Below, piece by piece: positions 45,057 to 53,958 of a DNA stretch of 64,000 nt. How positions within the stretch are numbered: the stretch's first letter is position 1; each line of letters opens with the position of its first letter. The notes beneath the pieces were generated by a model. That model saw only the letters and a program-made list of their open reading frames with translations, had not been told where the DNA came from and made no database searches. The DNA is from Heliorestis acidaminivorans (lineage in GTDB: Bacteria > Bacillota > Desulfitobacteriia > Heliobacteriales > Heliobacteriaceae), in assembly GCF_008933955.1 (NCBI RefSeq), contig NZ_WBXO01000002.1:1-64000 (forward strand). The letters run 5' to 3'. The position numbers and the translations under genes were made by a program.

Positions 45057-45084
45057 TTATCGTAAAGGTAGTCAAAAAACTTTA
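45057..45084 (-). promoter_or_regulatory. Sigma-D-like promoter of the flgM operon
   Basis: On the minus strand TAAA (45081-45084), 16 bases, then TACGATAA (45057-45064). This would give FlgM feedback on its own sigma factor. Confidence 0.6.
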
Positions 45085-45163
45085 ATAAAAATTTCTTTTT
45101 AACACTTTAACTCAGTATGGAAATAATCAAAAATTCATATCCCCTTAAAAGAACCCAAAAAGA

Positions 45164-45189
45164 AAAAAGCCAGCATAAGCCAGCTTTTT
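45164..45189 (-). terminator. Weak terminator after yvyF
   Basis: On the minus strand AAAAAGC, an imperfect inner stem GGC/GCT, and GCTTTTTTC form a short hairpin with a T-run right at the yvyF stop. The stem has a mismatch. Confidence 0.5.
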
Positions 45190-45618
45190 CTACCACTTTT
45201 TGCCCTTCTCTTTTTCCACTGCAAAGACACGCTCACGACGCATCTTATTATACTCTTCTTGTTCCGTAGCTTTCAGTGTCCCTGCCGCTTTTCTTAAGTC
45301 GGAAGCCAACTCATCCTGACATCTTAAACAGATATTACCCTTATCAATAGGCTCTTTACAATGATCACAAGGCCAAGTCGCCTTCAAAGTAGAAGTTGCT
45401 TCCAAGCGTCCCTCTTTGATATAGCGAACAATTGTATCCTCATCAACACCAGTTTCATTAGCCACATCAATAACATTAGCGCCAGGATTTTTACGCAAAT
45501 AAGTGCGGACAGCTTCATAATGTTCTTCTTCTTCTCGAATGCAGTGGGGACAAAGATTGCGTGTTCCTGGATGATGGACAAAGATCCGGTCACAGCGAGG
45601 ACAGTTTTTTACATTCAT
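45190..45618 (-). CDS. yvyF: YvyF-like flagellar operon protein
   Basis: A 142-aa zinc-binding protein of the TIGR03826 (YvyF/FlgZ) type. Two Cys pairs at the N-terminus (NCPRCDRIF and LCPHC) and a second pair of CxxC motifs (PCDHC and ICLRC) flank a helix-turn-helix-like segment (VIDVANETGVDEDTIVRYIK). The role is not established. GGAGG precedes the ATG. It sits between comFC and flgM as in B. subtilis. Confidence 0.88.
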   Translation of the reverse strand: MNVKNCPRCDRIFVHHPGTRNLCPHCIREEEEHYEAVRTYLRKNPGANVIDVANETGVDEDTIVRYIKEGRLEATSTLKATWPCDHCKEPIDKGNICLRCQDELASDLRKAAGTLKATEQEEYNKMRRERVFAVEKEKGKKW

Positions 45619-45699
45619 ACATTTTGCCTCCTCACAGGATTCACTTTATTCTATTATATCCTGCCAGAAAGTAGATCGGCAATAGGAATAATAACTGCT

Positions 45700-46536
45700 C
45701 TATACTCCAATTCCGGCAGAAGCTGTTACCACATAAACAGAATCTACTCCACTTTGCCGTAACACCTTAGTTGCTTCAGTAACCGTTGCCCCGGTTGTAT
45801 ACACATCATCGACCAGAATAGCTACCTTAGCTTGCTGTCCAGCCTTATTAAGCAGTACTGCCCCTTGGGCAAGTTCAAACTGCCCCTCTAAGTTACGCAA
45901 ACGCTCATATCGCCCTAAGTGAGCCTGCGTCTCCGTATCGCCTTTTCGGACTAACACATCAGCTACAGGCAGAGCCGTTTCCTCTGCAATACTCTTAGCC
46001 AGTAAGTAAGACTGGTTAAAATTCCGGCTATAAAGTTTATCGGCATGTAAAGGAATAGGAATAAGTACCGCTCCATAAAGATCGCCCCAAGGATTCATTA
46101 AAGAACTATTAGGTCCATAGAGCCAGATTTGTTGCGCCATCATCTTTCCTAAAGGCACAGCCACATTGCGTCGACCTTTGTATTTTAGATCATGAATAGC
46201 CTGACGCAATAGACCTTCATAAGGTCCAATATTCCAAGCACCTTGAAACAAAGGTTCCTGCTCACTACAGTTTTCGCAGATATGCTCCCTTGGGAGTCGC
46301 AGATCCTTAAGCTTTCTTGATTCCAAAAACTCCTTAGGCAACCGCAAATACTTACTACAACGTTGACATTGAACAAGATCTAGTTCCAAAGCTTCTATTT
46401 CTTGTATGCAATTACGGCAGAGCCCGGAACGTCCCCAGCTTTTGCCACTTTGCCCTAGTGGGTTCTGACAAAAAGGACAATCCTGCCAGGTAGGAAAAAA
46501 AGTTTCTTTCATTTCCGTCCAAATCTGCTGTAACAA
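45700..46536 (-). CDS. comFC: ComFC-type phosphoribosyltransferase
   Basis: A 278-aa protein with N-terminal zinc-finger Cys pairs (CPFCQNPLG, CRNC, CQRC, CENC) and a C-terminal phosphoribosyltransferase fold with the PRPP loop ILVDDVYTTGATVTEA. ComFC is needed for DNA uptake or processing in natural competence, probably with ComFA. The start is TTG with AGGAGGG nine bases upstream. comFB is absent between comFA and comFC. Confidence 0.93.
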   Translation of the reverse strand: MLQQIWTEMKETFFPTWQDCPFCQNPLGQSGKSWGRSGLCRNCIQEIEALELDLVQCQRCSKYLRLPKEFLESRKLKDLRLPREHICENCSEQEPLFQGAWNIGPYEGLLRQAIHDLKYKGRRNVAVPLGKMMAQQIWLYGPNSSLMNPWGDLYGAVLIPIPLHADKLYSRNFNQSYLLAKSIAEETALPVADVLVRKGDTETQAHLGRYERLRNLEGQFELAQGAVLLNKAGQQAKVAILVDDVYTTGATVTEATKVLRQSGVDSVYVVTASAGIGV

Positions 46537-46634
46537 CGCTCTAACCCTCCTAGCTTCTAATCAAGCCTTATGTTTTAACGGTTAAAGGACTTCAGTTCTG
46601 GACTGTTTAGTGAGCTACAATTCTGAACTATTTT

Positions 46635-48869
46635 TCATGCTAAAGGCCTAATTCGTTCAGTACTTCCATGGAGATAACCTTTCTTACGTGCTTCTTCATT
46701 AAGCCATACAATAGAGCGCTCTGCTTCTTTCATCGACGCTGTCAAACGAGTTCCTACAAACCAGACATCTCCATAAGGTCGCTCTGTAGAGCGCCCAGCT
46801 CGTCCAGCCATCTGAATAAGGGTGCGCTCATCATAGATGCGTTCATTTTCCGCAAAAAGAACAACTACATTAGCTCGGGGGACTGTAATCCCCCGCTCCA
46901 TAATAGAAGTAGTAACAAAAAAAGGGAAAAGCTGTTGACTAAAAGCTTGTCTTTTCGCTTCGCGCTGTGGATCTCTAGAATGACTATACTCTACCCAGCT
47001 TCCCTTAAAATCGTTAAAAGGCGGACCTTTCGTTGCCTCTTTCAGAGACTCTCCCACTCTCTGGGCCAAAAAAATAGAGGGCACGAAGATAAAAACCTGA
47101 GACAAATCGCCTTCTACAGTACGATGTAAAAAGTTCAGTAATTTATCGGGAAAAATTAACTGCTCCCGATTCCAGCGCCATTCTTTTTCCAATATCATTT
47201 GAGGTTCTGGCACAGGATAACCGTGATGACGAGCTGGAATAGTTACTAAAGAAAGCTTTTTTTCTTTTACTTTTTTCTTCATCACATGATCCGGAGTAGC
47301 CGTCATGAAAACTATAGAGCCTTCTTTTTTCTTAGAGCGCATTACAGCATGATAAAGCATCTCACTACCCTGATAAGGGAAGGCATCAACTTCATCAAGC
47401 ACAACAAGATCAAAGGCACGGTAAAAACGGATCACCTGATGGGTTGTGGCAATCACTAACTGGGCCTGATCATATTTGCGTGGACTACTTCCATAAAGTG
47501 TAACCACGGAAACACCAGGAAAAGCTTTTTGAATCCTCGGTTCTAGCTCTAAGACGACATCGCGACGAGGTACAGCAAAAAGCACTCTTCCCCCTGCTTC
47601 TAATAGCTGGGCAATAGCCGCAAAAGAAACCTCCGTCTTGCCAGCTCCACAAGCGGCCCAGACGAGAGCTTCTTTATTTTTTTCTCCATCGAGCCACTTA
47701 AGTAGATCGTCGCTTGCCTCTTCTTGTGCTTCCGTAAGAGGAAAAGATAAAAGAGGCCAAGAGCGGTGATTTTTTTTCCTACTTTCTCGAAACTCTTGTC
47801 CATGCCACTCTTTCCCTTCCAAAATAGATGAAGCAGATGATGAAGAAGTAGCCGTAGAGGTAGTTGACGAAGTAGTTGAAAAAGTAGCTGACGAAATAGC
47901 TGACGAAGTGGCTGAAGACTTAAACCAAGGCTCTACCTTTTCCTGCCACTGCTCTATCCAGCCTTCATCACCAGCAAGCGCATAAAGAGGTCGGCAAAGG
48001 CGCGATTCTCCCATACTAAGGCAACCATCGCAGTAATAACACTTTTCTCGACCACAACGAACACAGGAACTGACAGCAATTTGCTTGTTTTGCCCACAAC
48101 GTAGACAGCGTCCTTTATCTTTTCCTTCCATGATCAAGGAAGGAAAAACTTCTACAGCACCTACTAAAGCGAGTAAATGCATCATGTCTTCTAAGTTGCC
48201 CGTTGGATAAGAAAGACGCTCTCGGCGCCAGCGCTCAGTAAGTGCTTTTTCAATCTCTCCCATGTAGAGAATGCGCCCTTCTAGCGTCTCTGCCAGAACT
48301 CGTAAATCTACAAGTCCAGTGACCAGCTCGCTTTCTACAGTCTTACTACGAACGGGCCCATAGATATGCAGTGCATAGCGTTGTCGGAACGAATCAGGTA
48401 ATTCCTGCATACTTTGCAAGATTTGAGCCGCTTGATGAGACCAATAGGTTAGCTCCTCATCAATATTTTTACTTTCGAATCTTCGTGAGCTAATCTTTCC
48501 ATTACCATTATTATCATTAGCAGTTTTAGAACTTCCAGTCGAATCATCCTCTAAATCAACTAAAGGCAGTCCCCAACTTAAAGTCTGCAAAGTTTTTTTC
48601 CAGAGCCGTTCTGCCTGTAGAAGACTCTGATTAAAAAGACTTCTTTTCTGAAGTCCTGACAGTCCTCGCAATTCTTGAAGTACATACAGAGCTACACCTA
48701 TTGGTAAGGTAGGCGTTAGAGAAACAACTGTTTCATAACCTTCCCTCTGTAAAATAGTCAGATCAAGGCCAGGATCATGGGTGAACCCAAGCCAACTCTT
48801 CCCTTTTCCTCGAGCTAGGTAGACAAAGCCTTTCAGACAGACCACGGCATTCTCACCTTTTCCGCGCAT
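46635..48869 (-). CDS. comFA: ComFA-type DNA helicase/translocase
   Basis: A 744-aa superfamily 2 ATPase, considerably longer than B. subtilis ComFA (463 aa). Walker A is CGAGKTEVSF (about residue 408), Walker B LVVLDEVDAF (about 492), motif III MTATPD, motif VI QMAGRAGRS. A four-Cys zinc cluster (CLRCGQNKQIAVSSCVRCG, then CYYC; residues about 253-281) precedes the helicase. Residues about 318-347 are an almost pure Ser/Thr/Ala linker. The extra N-terminal 250 residues are of unknown role. The first ATG has a close AAAGGA; a GTG at 48845 with AAAAGGTGAG is an alternative. Confidence 0.88.
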   Translation of the reverse strand: MRGKGENAVVCLKGFVYLARGKGKSWLGFTHDPGLDLTILQREGYETVVSLTPTLPIGVALYVLQELRGLSGLQKRSLFNQSLLQAERLWKKTLQTLSWGLPLVDLEDDSTGSSKTANDNNGNGKISSRRFESKNIDEELTYWSHQAAQILQSMQELPDSFRQRYALHIYGPVRSKTVESELVTGLVDLRVLAETLEGRILYMGEIEKALTERWRRERLSYPTGNLEDMMHLLALVGAVEVFPSLIMEGKDKGRCLRCGQNKQIAVSSCVRCGREKCYYCDGCLSMGESRLCRPLYALAGDEGWIEQWQEKVEPWFKSSATSSAISSATFSTTSSTTSTATSSSSASSILEGKEWHGQEFRESRKKNHRSWPLLSFPLTEAQEEASDDLLKWLDGEKNKEALVWAACGAGKTEVSFAAIAQLLEAGGRVLFAVPRRDVVLELEPRIQKAFPGVSVVTLYGSSPRKYDQAQLVIATTHQVIRFYRAFDLVVLDEVDAFPYQGSEMLYHAVMRSKKKEGSIVFMTATPDHVMKKKVKEKKLSLVTIPARHHGYPVPEPQMILEKEWRWNREQLIFPDKLLNFLHRTVEGDLSQVFIFVPSIFLAQRVGESLKEATKGPPFNDFKGSWVEYSHSRDPQREAKRQAFSQQLFPFFVTTSIMERGITVPRANVVVLFAENERIYDERTLIQMAGRAGRSTERPYGDVWFVGTRLTASMKEAERSIVWLNEEARKKGYLHGSTERIRPLA

Positions 48870-48959
48870 ATCCTTTATTGCTATTTTCTACCTTTGATTC
48901 CATAATCCTTCTGTTTCATGGTAAAAATATTGCATTTTTCTTTTAAAAACATAAAAAAA

Positions 48960-49004
48960 CCCTGTAATCAGACCAGTACTCTGTACAATAGTCTGATTAC
49001 AGGG
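48960..49004 (-). terminator. Terminator after degU
   Basis: A perfect 14-bp stem CCCTGTAATCAGAC/GTCTGATTACAGGG with a 17-base loop; on the minus strand seven T follow. It ends the degS-degU transcript ahead of comFA. Confidence 0.93.
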
Positions 49005-49045
49005 GCGTGACTATGACCGTTGTGTTCAATAAAATATAAGCTCTG

Positions 49046-49810
49046 TTATATTTTAACAAGACCATGCTTAATGGCATAAAGAGCCGCTTGCGTTCGATCT
49101 GCCACTTGTAATTTGCGAAAAATATTGGTTATGTGGTTTTTAACGGTCTTTTCACTTATGTATAGGGTCCCTGCAATAGTAGCATTGCTAGCACCCTGGG
49201 CAATTAAGTTAAGTACATCTTGCTCTCTGTCTGTTAAATCATCGCCAGGGTGGTTATCCCTTTTTCGCGGCCCTAAAAAGCTACTTTGCTTTTTTTCCGA
49301 TTCAAGAGACTTATGTTTTTCTTGAGTCACCTCAACAGACTCAGAGGAACTTTGCTTAAATCTGTTAGAACGCATACGAGCCTGTGCTAAGGCTTTGGTT
49401 ATTACCGTTGATGACAAAACTGATTCTCCCTGAGCTACACAATAAATAGTGCTGTATAGTGTGTTAGGGTTAACGTCTTTGAGCAAATAACCGTCTACAC
49501 CACTATCGATAACTTTAATAATCTCTTCTTCCTCATCATGAGCCGTCAAAATAATAATCCCAATTTCCGGCATTTCTGTCTTGATAACTTTGCTAGCTTC
49601 AATGCCTGTCATACCAGGCATATGAATATCCATCAAAATAACCTGAGGCCTGACCTTGCGAGCTACGTTGACAGCACCTTGACCATCGCCAACTTCATCA
49701 ACCACTTCCATACGCTCATCAAGCTCTAAAATTTTACGTAAACCCTGCCTCACGAGAGTGTGATCGTCAGCTAGCAGAATCCGAATTTTTTCCTTGTTGT
49801 TCATCGTCAT
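49046..49810 (-). CDS. degU: DegU-like response regulator
   Basis: A 254-aa NarL/FixJ-type regulator: a receiver domain (RILLADDHTLVRQGL; phospho-acceptor Asp in VILMDIHMPGMTG, about residue 60; KDVNP) and a C-terminal LuxR helix-turn-helix (LTDREQDVLNLIAQGASNAT, ISEKTVKNHI). A linker of about 50 charged residues is longer than in B. subtilis DegU (229 aa in total). The ATG has GGAGG nine bases upstream and lies 44 bases inside degS. It probably controls motility, competence and exoenzymes. Confidence 0.93.
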   Translation of the reverse strand: MTMNNKEKIRILLADDHTLVRQGLRKILELDERMEVVDEVGDGQGAVNVARKVRPQVILMDIHMPGMTGIEASKVIKTEMPEIGIIILTAHDEEEEIIKVIDSGVDGYLLKDVNPNTLYSTIYCVAQGESVLSSTVITKALAQARMRSNRFKQSSSESVEVTQEKHKSLESEKKQSSFLGPRKRDNHPGDDLTDREQDVLNLIAQGASNATIAGTLYISEKTVKNHITNIFRKLQVADRTQAALYAIKHGLVKI

Positions 49811-50945
49811 CACTTTTCTCCTCCAAAGGAATCCGAATCAACAAGGTAGTACCTTTGCCTTCACTGCTACGAACCTCTACAGTTCCACCTAATAAGGCGG
49901 CCCGTTCTTTCATACCTAGAAGACCGAAGTGCTCACCTTGTTTCTTTAATGATTCCTCCACATTAAAGCCCACACCATCATCTCGAATCAACGCTGTTAG
50001 GGTTTCTGCAGTCATCTCAACTTGTACTTTCACCGATTTAGCTTTGGCATGCTTGCGTACATTATTAAGCCCTTCTTGAATCATACGAAAAAGAGCAACT
50101 TCATAGAGCGTGCTTAAGCGTTTCTCAGCACCTTTAAAATGCCGCTCTACAACTAGATCTTTTTTCTCTGCAAAATCATCAAGATACCTTTCAATAGCAC
50201 CATACAAACCAACTTCTTCTAAAGCCATAGGGCGAAGGTCATAAATAATCTTACGAACTTCCAGCAAATTGGTCTTTACCAAGCCTTTGAGTTCCTGTAG
50301 TTCACTGCGCACTCGATCTGGAGCAAGATCTAGCAATCTCTCACAAAGCTCAGCCTGCATTACAATGCTAGACATCACTTGAGCAGGCCCATCGTGAATC
50401 TCTCGAGCCACCCGGCGACGCTCATCTTCTTGCGCTAAAATAACGCGCAAGGCCATCTCTTGCCTCTGCTGTGCTTCTTCAAGCTTACCGCTAATCTCCT
50501 TGAGATTGCCACCAATAAAATTAAGTATAACACCCATCTGCGACATAAGTTGCTCAGCCCGCTCAACCATCGCTTGTAAGTGGCGTAGTCTACGTTCTAA
50601 GTCGTCTCTTTTTGCTCTCAGCTGTTGTTCCCGCTCTCTTAACACAGCCAGCTTCACTTGAGTTTCCTGAGCTTCTTCATAAGCTTTGCGAATATCTTCT
50701 TCTGTATAGCGATCAAGTCCACGGCTCACTTCCATAAGCCGTACACGAGATCTTTTCTCTCGCTTATAAAATTCGTCAACTAACGTAATAACTTGATGGG
50801 TCTTTTCTCTAATTTCTTTTAAGTCCTCTTTTACACGATCACATTCGGAGCGGGCATCTTCTGCAATGGAAAATATTTGTTCTTTTGCCTTTTCCATCGC
50901 TCCGACGGTCTCTTGGACAACCTTATCTAGAGCACTAAAATCCAA
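49767..50945 (-). CDS. degS: DegS-like sensor histidine kinase
   Basis: A 392-aa cytosolic kinase without membrane helices. An N-terminal coiled-coil sensor region is followed by HisKA_3 with RRVAREIHDGPAQVMSSIVM (phospho-acceptor His about residue 184). The HATPase region has NNVRKHAKA, RDDGVGFN and GLLGMKERAALLGG. The start is TTG with GGGAGG upstream. It overlaps degU. Neighbours match the B. subtilis degS-degU-comF order. Confidence 0.94.
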   Translation of the reverse strand: MDFSALDKVVQETVGAMEKAKEQIFSIAEDARSECDRVKEDLKEIREKTHQVITLVDEFYKREKRSRVRLMEVSRGLDRYTEEDIRKAYEEAQETQVKLAVLREREQQLRAKRDDLERRLRHLQAMVERAEQLMSQMGVILNFIGGNLKEISGKLEEAQQRQEMALRVILAQEDERRRVAREIHDGPAQVMSSIVMQAELCERLLDLAPDRVRSELQELKGLVKTNLLEVRKIIYDLRPMALEEVGLYGAIERYLDDFAEKKDLVVERHFKGAEKRLSTLYEVALFRMIQEGLNNVRKHAKAKSVKVQVEMTAETLTALIRDDGVGFNVEESLKKQGEHFGLLGMKERAALLGGTVEVRSSEGKGTTLLIRIPLEEKSDDDEQQGKNSDSAS

Positions 50946-51098
50946 TAGACTTCCCTCCCCCCGACTTTATTATTTTCGACAAGAGCCGCTAAGTTCCTGC
51001 TTAACTCTACATTTGTCATGGATTAACAACATTTGAGATTAGATGGTTTATCAAGATGGTTTATATCAAGATGCTTTACCTCAAGAGAATTGAAAAAG

Positions 51099-51121
51099 CT
51101 CTCCGGTGTGAATCGGAGAGC
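51099..51121 (-). terminator. Terminator after the phosphohexomutase gene
   Basis: Stem GCTCTCCG/CGGAGAGC with an 8-base loop and five T following on the minus strand. Confidence 0.88.
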
Positions 51122-51162
51122 GGGGGAACTATGTGAAAAAGATGAGCCTAAAAAACTAGTCT

Positions 51163-52596
51163 TTATAGACCTAGTGCCTGCTTTACGTCTTGTTGAATTG
51201 CTTTTAGCTCCTCTTCGCTGTTAGCTTCTACATAGAGGCGAAAGAGCGGTTCTGTGCCTGATGGACGGACAAGGGCATAGGAACCATCTTCTAGCAAGAC
51301 TTTGACACCGTCGATAGCTAGGCGCTTGACGACTTTTTGCCCAGCAACTGTAGCAGGGTTGTAACTTTTGAGGGCTTCTAAGATAGTTGCCTTCTCTTCT
51401 GGCAAAGTATGCAAATCAAGTCGCTCAGAAACTAGTGTACCATACTCTGCCGATATTTCTGCCAGAATCTCTGTAAGCGGCTTTTGGGCAATAGCTCTTA
51501 CTTCAACCATCAACAAGCAAGCTAAGATACCGTCTTTTTCTGGTAGATGGCCACGTATGGACAAACCACCCGATTCTTCCCCTCCTAAGAGGCAAGCAGG
51601 ATCACGTAAAGATTGACCAATATATTTAAAACCTACAGGCGTTTCTTCTACTTCCAAGCCTGCCTTGCTGGCAATGCGATCTAACATATGGGTGGTAGCA
51701 ACTGTTCTAGCCACTTTTCCACGCTCTTCTTTACGCGTTAAGAGATGATGGAAAAGTAATGTTAAGACCTGATTGGGATTGATATAAGAGCCATCAGCCT
51801 CAATAATCCCAAAACGGTCGGCATCACCATCTAAAGCAAGACCAAGGTCTGCACCGGTAGCCAAAAGCTCTTCTTTCAAGGCTGTCAATACAGACGCCGA
51901 AGGCTCAGGCATAATACCACCAAAGAGTGGATCACGATAGTCATGAATCGCTTTACCTTCTAAGCCCGCTTCTTTTAAGGAAGCTTCAATATAGCCGATA
52001 CCAGCACCCCACATAGGATCGACGACTATTTTTAAGCCAGAAGCGCCAATGGCAGAGAAGTCAACTACTTGCTTTAAAGCTTCGATATAGGCATCGTGAG
52101 GCTCAATAGAGCGAACTAAACCTTGCTCTTGAGCTTTTGGGACTCGTAAGCGAGGAATAGTAAGACTCTTCTGCTCTCTCATAGCTAGCATTTCGTTAAC
52201 GAAACTTTCTATGCGATCTGTAATCTCTGGCATAGCAGGCCCTGCATATTCAGGAATAAACTTAATGCCATTATACTCAGGCGGGTTATGACTAGCTGTT
52301 AACATAATAGCTCCCGCCGCCTTATAGTGCTGAATTGCAAAAGCAGTCACTGGCGTTGGCAACGTCTTCTTCGACATTAAGACAGCAATGCCATTCCCTG
52401 TTAAAACCTCAGCCGATCTCTCTGCAAACTTTTCTGCAAAAAACCGATTGTCGTAACCGATTACAACACCACGATCAGCCAAACCCGCTTCCTGAACATA
52501 ACGGGCAATAGCTTGCACGACAATTTCTAGGTTGGCAAAAGTAAATTCTTCAGCCATAATAGCCCGCCAACCATCGGTACCAAACTTAATGGTCAT
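51163..52596 (-). CDS. Phosphoglucomutase/phosphomannomutase family protein
   Basis: A 477-aa alpha-D-phosphohexomutase that would interconvert hexose 1- and 6-phosphates. The phospho-serine loop TASHNPPEYNGIKF (Ser about residue 101), metal loop LDGDADRFGI (about 259), sugar-binding GGEESGGLS and phosphate-binding RPSGTEPLFRLY are all intact. It could feed glycan or peptidoglycan precursors; substrate preference cannot be told. GGGGGA precedes the ATG. The AbrB-like small gene ends 10 bases upstream. Confidence 0.92.
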   Translation of the reverse strand: MTIKFGTDGWRAIMAEEFTFANLEIVVQAIARYVQEAGLADRGVVIGYDNRFFAEKFAERSAEVLTGNGIAVLMSKKTLPTPVTAFAIQHYKAAGAIMLTASHNPPEYNGIKFIPEYAGPAMPEITDRIESFVNEMLAMREQKSLTIPRLRVPKAQEQGLVRSIEPHDAYIEALKQVVDFSAIGASGLKIVVDPMWGAGIGYIEASLKEAGLEGKAIHDYRDPLFGGIMPEPSASVLTALKEELLATGADLGLALDGDADRFGIIEADGSYINPNQVLTLLFHHLLTRKEERGKVARTVATTHMLDRIASKAGLEVEETPVGFKYIGQSLRDPACLLGGEESGGLSIRGHLPEKDGILACLLMVEVRAIAQKPLTEILAEISAEYGTLVSERLDLHTLPEEKATILEALKSYNPATVAGQKVVKRLAIDGVKVLLEDGSYALVRPSGTEPLFRLYVEANSEEELKAIQQDVKQALGL

Positions 52597-52606
52597 GGAA
52601 GTCCCC

Positions 52607-52846
52607 CTATCCTTTGACTAAAAGTAGATTACCCGTTACTTTCCTTCTCTTATACGGTCTAATTTTCCTTCTTGTCCTGTTGTTAACATTAGAAATGCAT
52701 CGTAGATAGGTAATTGGTTCCATAACAAGATTTCCTTCTTCATCTACAGAGAATCGAACGAGACTCCCTTTCGGGAATGCACTCCATAACTCAATAGGAA
52801 GGTCTACTTCACCTTCTGCCGTCATCTGAATCTGTGCCAATGACAA
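52607..52846 (-). CDS. Small AbrB-like protein
   Basis: A 79-aa protein whose first half (MTAEGEVDLPIELWSAFPKG, then SLVRFSVDEEGNLVMEPI) resembles the swapped-hairpin AbrB/SpoVT fold. The second half is a basic tail (NRTRRKIRPYKRRKVTG) without resemblance to that family. The TTG start has GGAGG ten bases upstream. It precedes the phosphohexomutase gene closely. It may be a DNA-binding regulator or antitoxin; no toxin gene is adjacent. The basic tail could reflect an old frameshift. Confidence 0.6.
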   Translation of the reverse strand: MSLAQIQMTAEGEVDLPIELWSAFPKGSLVRFSVDEEGNLVMEPITYLRCISNVNNRTRRKIRPYKRRKVTGNLLLVKG

Positions 52847-53154
52847 AACGGGAACACCTCCGCCATAAAATTATGTCCTTTCTCAACCAGTGAACTAGGC
52901 GGATCACTGACTGGCGATGTAAGCATAACATAGCATCGGACAAGATGTCTTTAAAAAGCCGTCGAAGATCTCTGTCGAAAATAGGTCTATATTGTCGCAA
53001 AAGCACTATTACTTTGTCTAAAAAGGTTAGTCTAAAACATTAAAAAGCACCTGAACCAAAGTGGTTACAGATGCTTTCTTAATGGTTTACTTCTTTGTTA
53101 ATTAACTTAAGAAATTAATTAATAAGACTTTTTTATTTTTCTCTAGCTTCCTAC
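52847..53154. other. Intergenic region without a supported gene
   Basis: This 308-bp stretch has an imperfect inverted repeat CAGTGA/TCACTG around 52890-52911 and the terminator at 53043-53078. A 65-codon frame overlapping the AbrB-like gene lacks a ribosome binding site and recognisable motifs. Confidence 0.6.
53043..53078 (-). terminator. Terminator after the SH3-domain protein gene
   Basis: A long hairpin with paired blocks AAAGCA/TGCTTT, CTG/CAG and AACCA/TGGTT, separated by single mismatches, followed by T5 on the minus strand. Confidence 0.85.
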
Positions 53155-53835
53155 TTAGCGGAAACTAACTAGATCTTGACGAATAAAGCCAGTTCGTCCA
53201 TCTGTTAGTCGCACCTGATACCACTTCTCTTTATTCACACCATCGTGAACATTTAAGATCGTAAATTCTACGCCCTGATCAAGAGTCGTCACTGGTCTAT
53301 AGTCAACACCGGGACCGTAACGTAAGAAAACACCTACAGAAGGTTTTACAGCACCTGTTTGACTATTCTGTTCTTCAGCACCACGGGAAGGATTGTTAAC
53401 TGGTGTGGCTGGCTCAGGCGCTGGAACTACAGTAGGCTCAGTAGAACCGTTAGCTACCGGCATAGGAGGTAAGTCTATTTTCTTCCCTGTACTCTCCTCT
53501 ACATTTTGGCGCAAAACTTCGACCCTTTGATTGAGGCCCTTGATTTGATTATGTAGATCTGCTGTTTGTTCACCTAGAATACGGTTAAAATAACTTCTTG
53601 AAATAAGCGGATCAGCATTACTACCTGGTGTAATGGCACTGGCTATCACCATTTGACCCAAAATAAATCCACTGATTGTGAAAGCCAGTCCAAAAGATGT
53701 CAGCTTAATCCACTTACGCATTCTTTTACTTGATTTGTCAGCTGTTTCAGAGAACAAGACTTTCTGCTCTTCTTCTGTTAAGCCTAAATCTAACTCTCTT
53801 TCATTGTTCTCTTCTTTTGTTCGAAGATCACTCAT
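53155..53835 (-). CDS. Membrane-anchored bacterial SH3-domain protein
   Basis: A 226-aa protein with a cytosolic N-terminus of about 40 residues, one membrane helix (about 45-65, LTSFGLAFTISGFILGQMVI), an extracytoplasmic coiled-coil stretch (LHNQIKGLNQRVEVLRQNVE), a Pro-rich linker, and a C-terminal SH3b domain (VGVFLRYGPGVDYRPVTTL to TGFIRQDLVSF). SH3b domains bind cell wall or peptides. GGGAGG precedes the ATG. It lies downstream of the tagO-like gene and may serve envelope biogenesis; the exact role is unknown. Confidence 0.82.
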   Translation of the reverse strand: MSDLRTKEENNERELDLGLTEEEQKVLFSETADKSSKRMRKWIKLTSFGLAFTISGFILGQMVIASAITPGSNADPLISRSYFNRILGEQTADLHNQIKGLNQRVEVLRQNVEESTGKKIDLPPMPVANGSTEPTVVPAPEPATPVNNPSRGAEEQNSQTGAVKPSVGVFLRYGPGVDYRPVTTLDQGVEFTILNVHDGVNKEKWYQVRLTDGRTGFIRQDLVSFR

Positions 53836-53958
53836 TGATTTTTATACCTCCCAGCAATCTGATGGGTTACGTGGTTACCACTTGCGGTTACACGTTTTCC
53901 CCAAGCCTATTTCCACCAGATGGCCTATGAATCCAGCCCCAACCTCTCTTTATATAGG

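Noticed and set aside
52809..53006. A 65-codon minus-strand frame overlapping the AbrB-like gene
   Set aside because: No ribosome binding site, no recognisable motif, odd composition rich in Arg, Leu and Trp, and overlap with a better-supported start.
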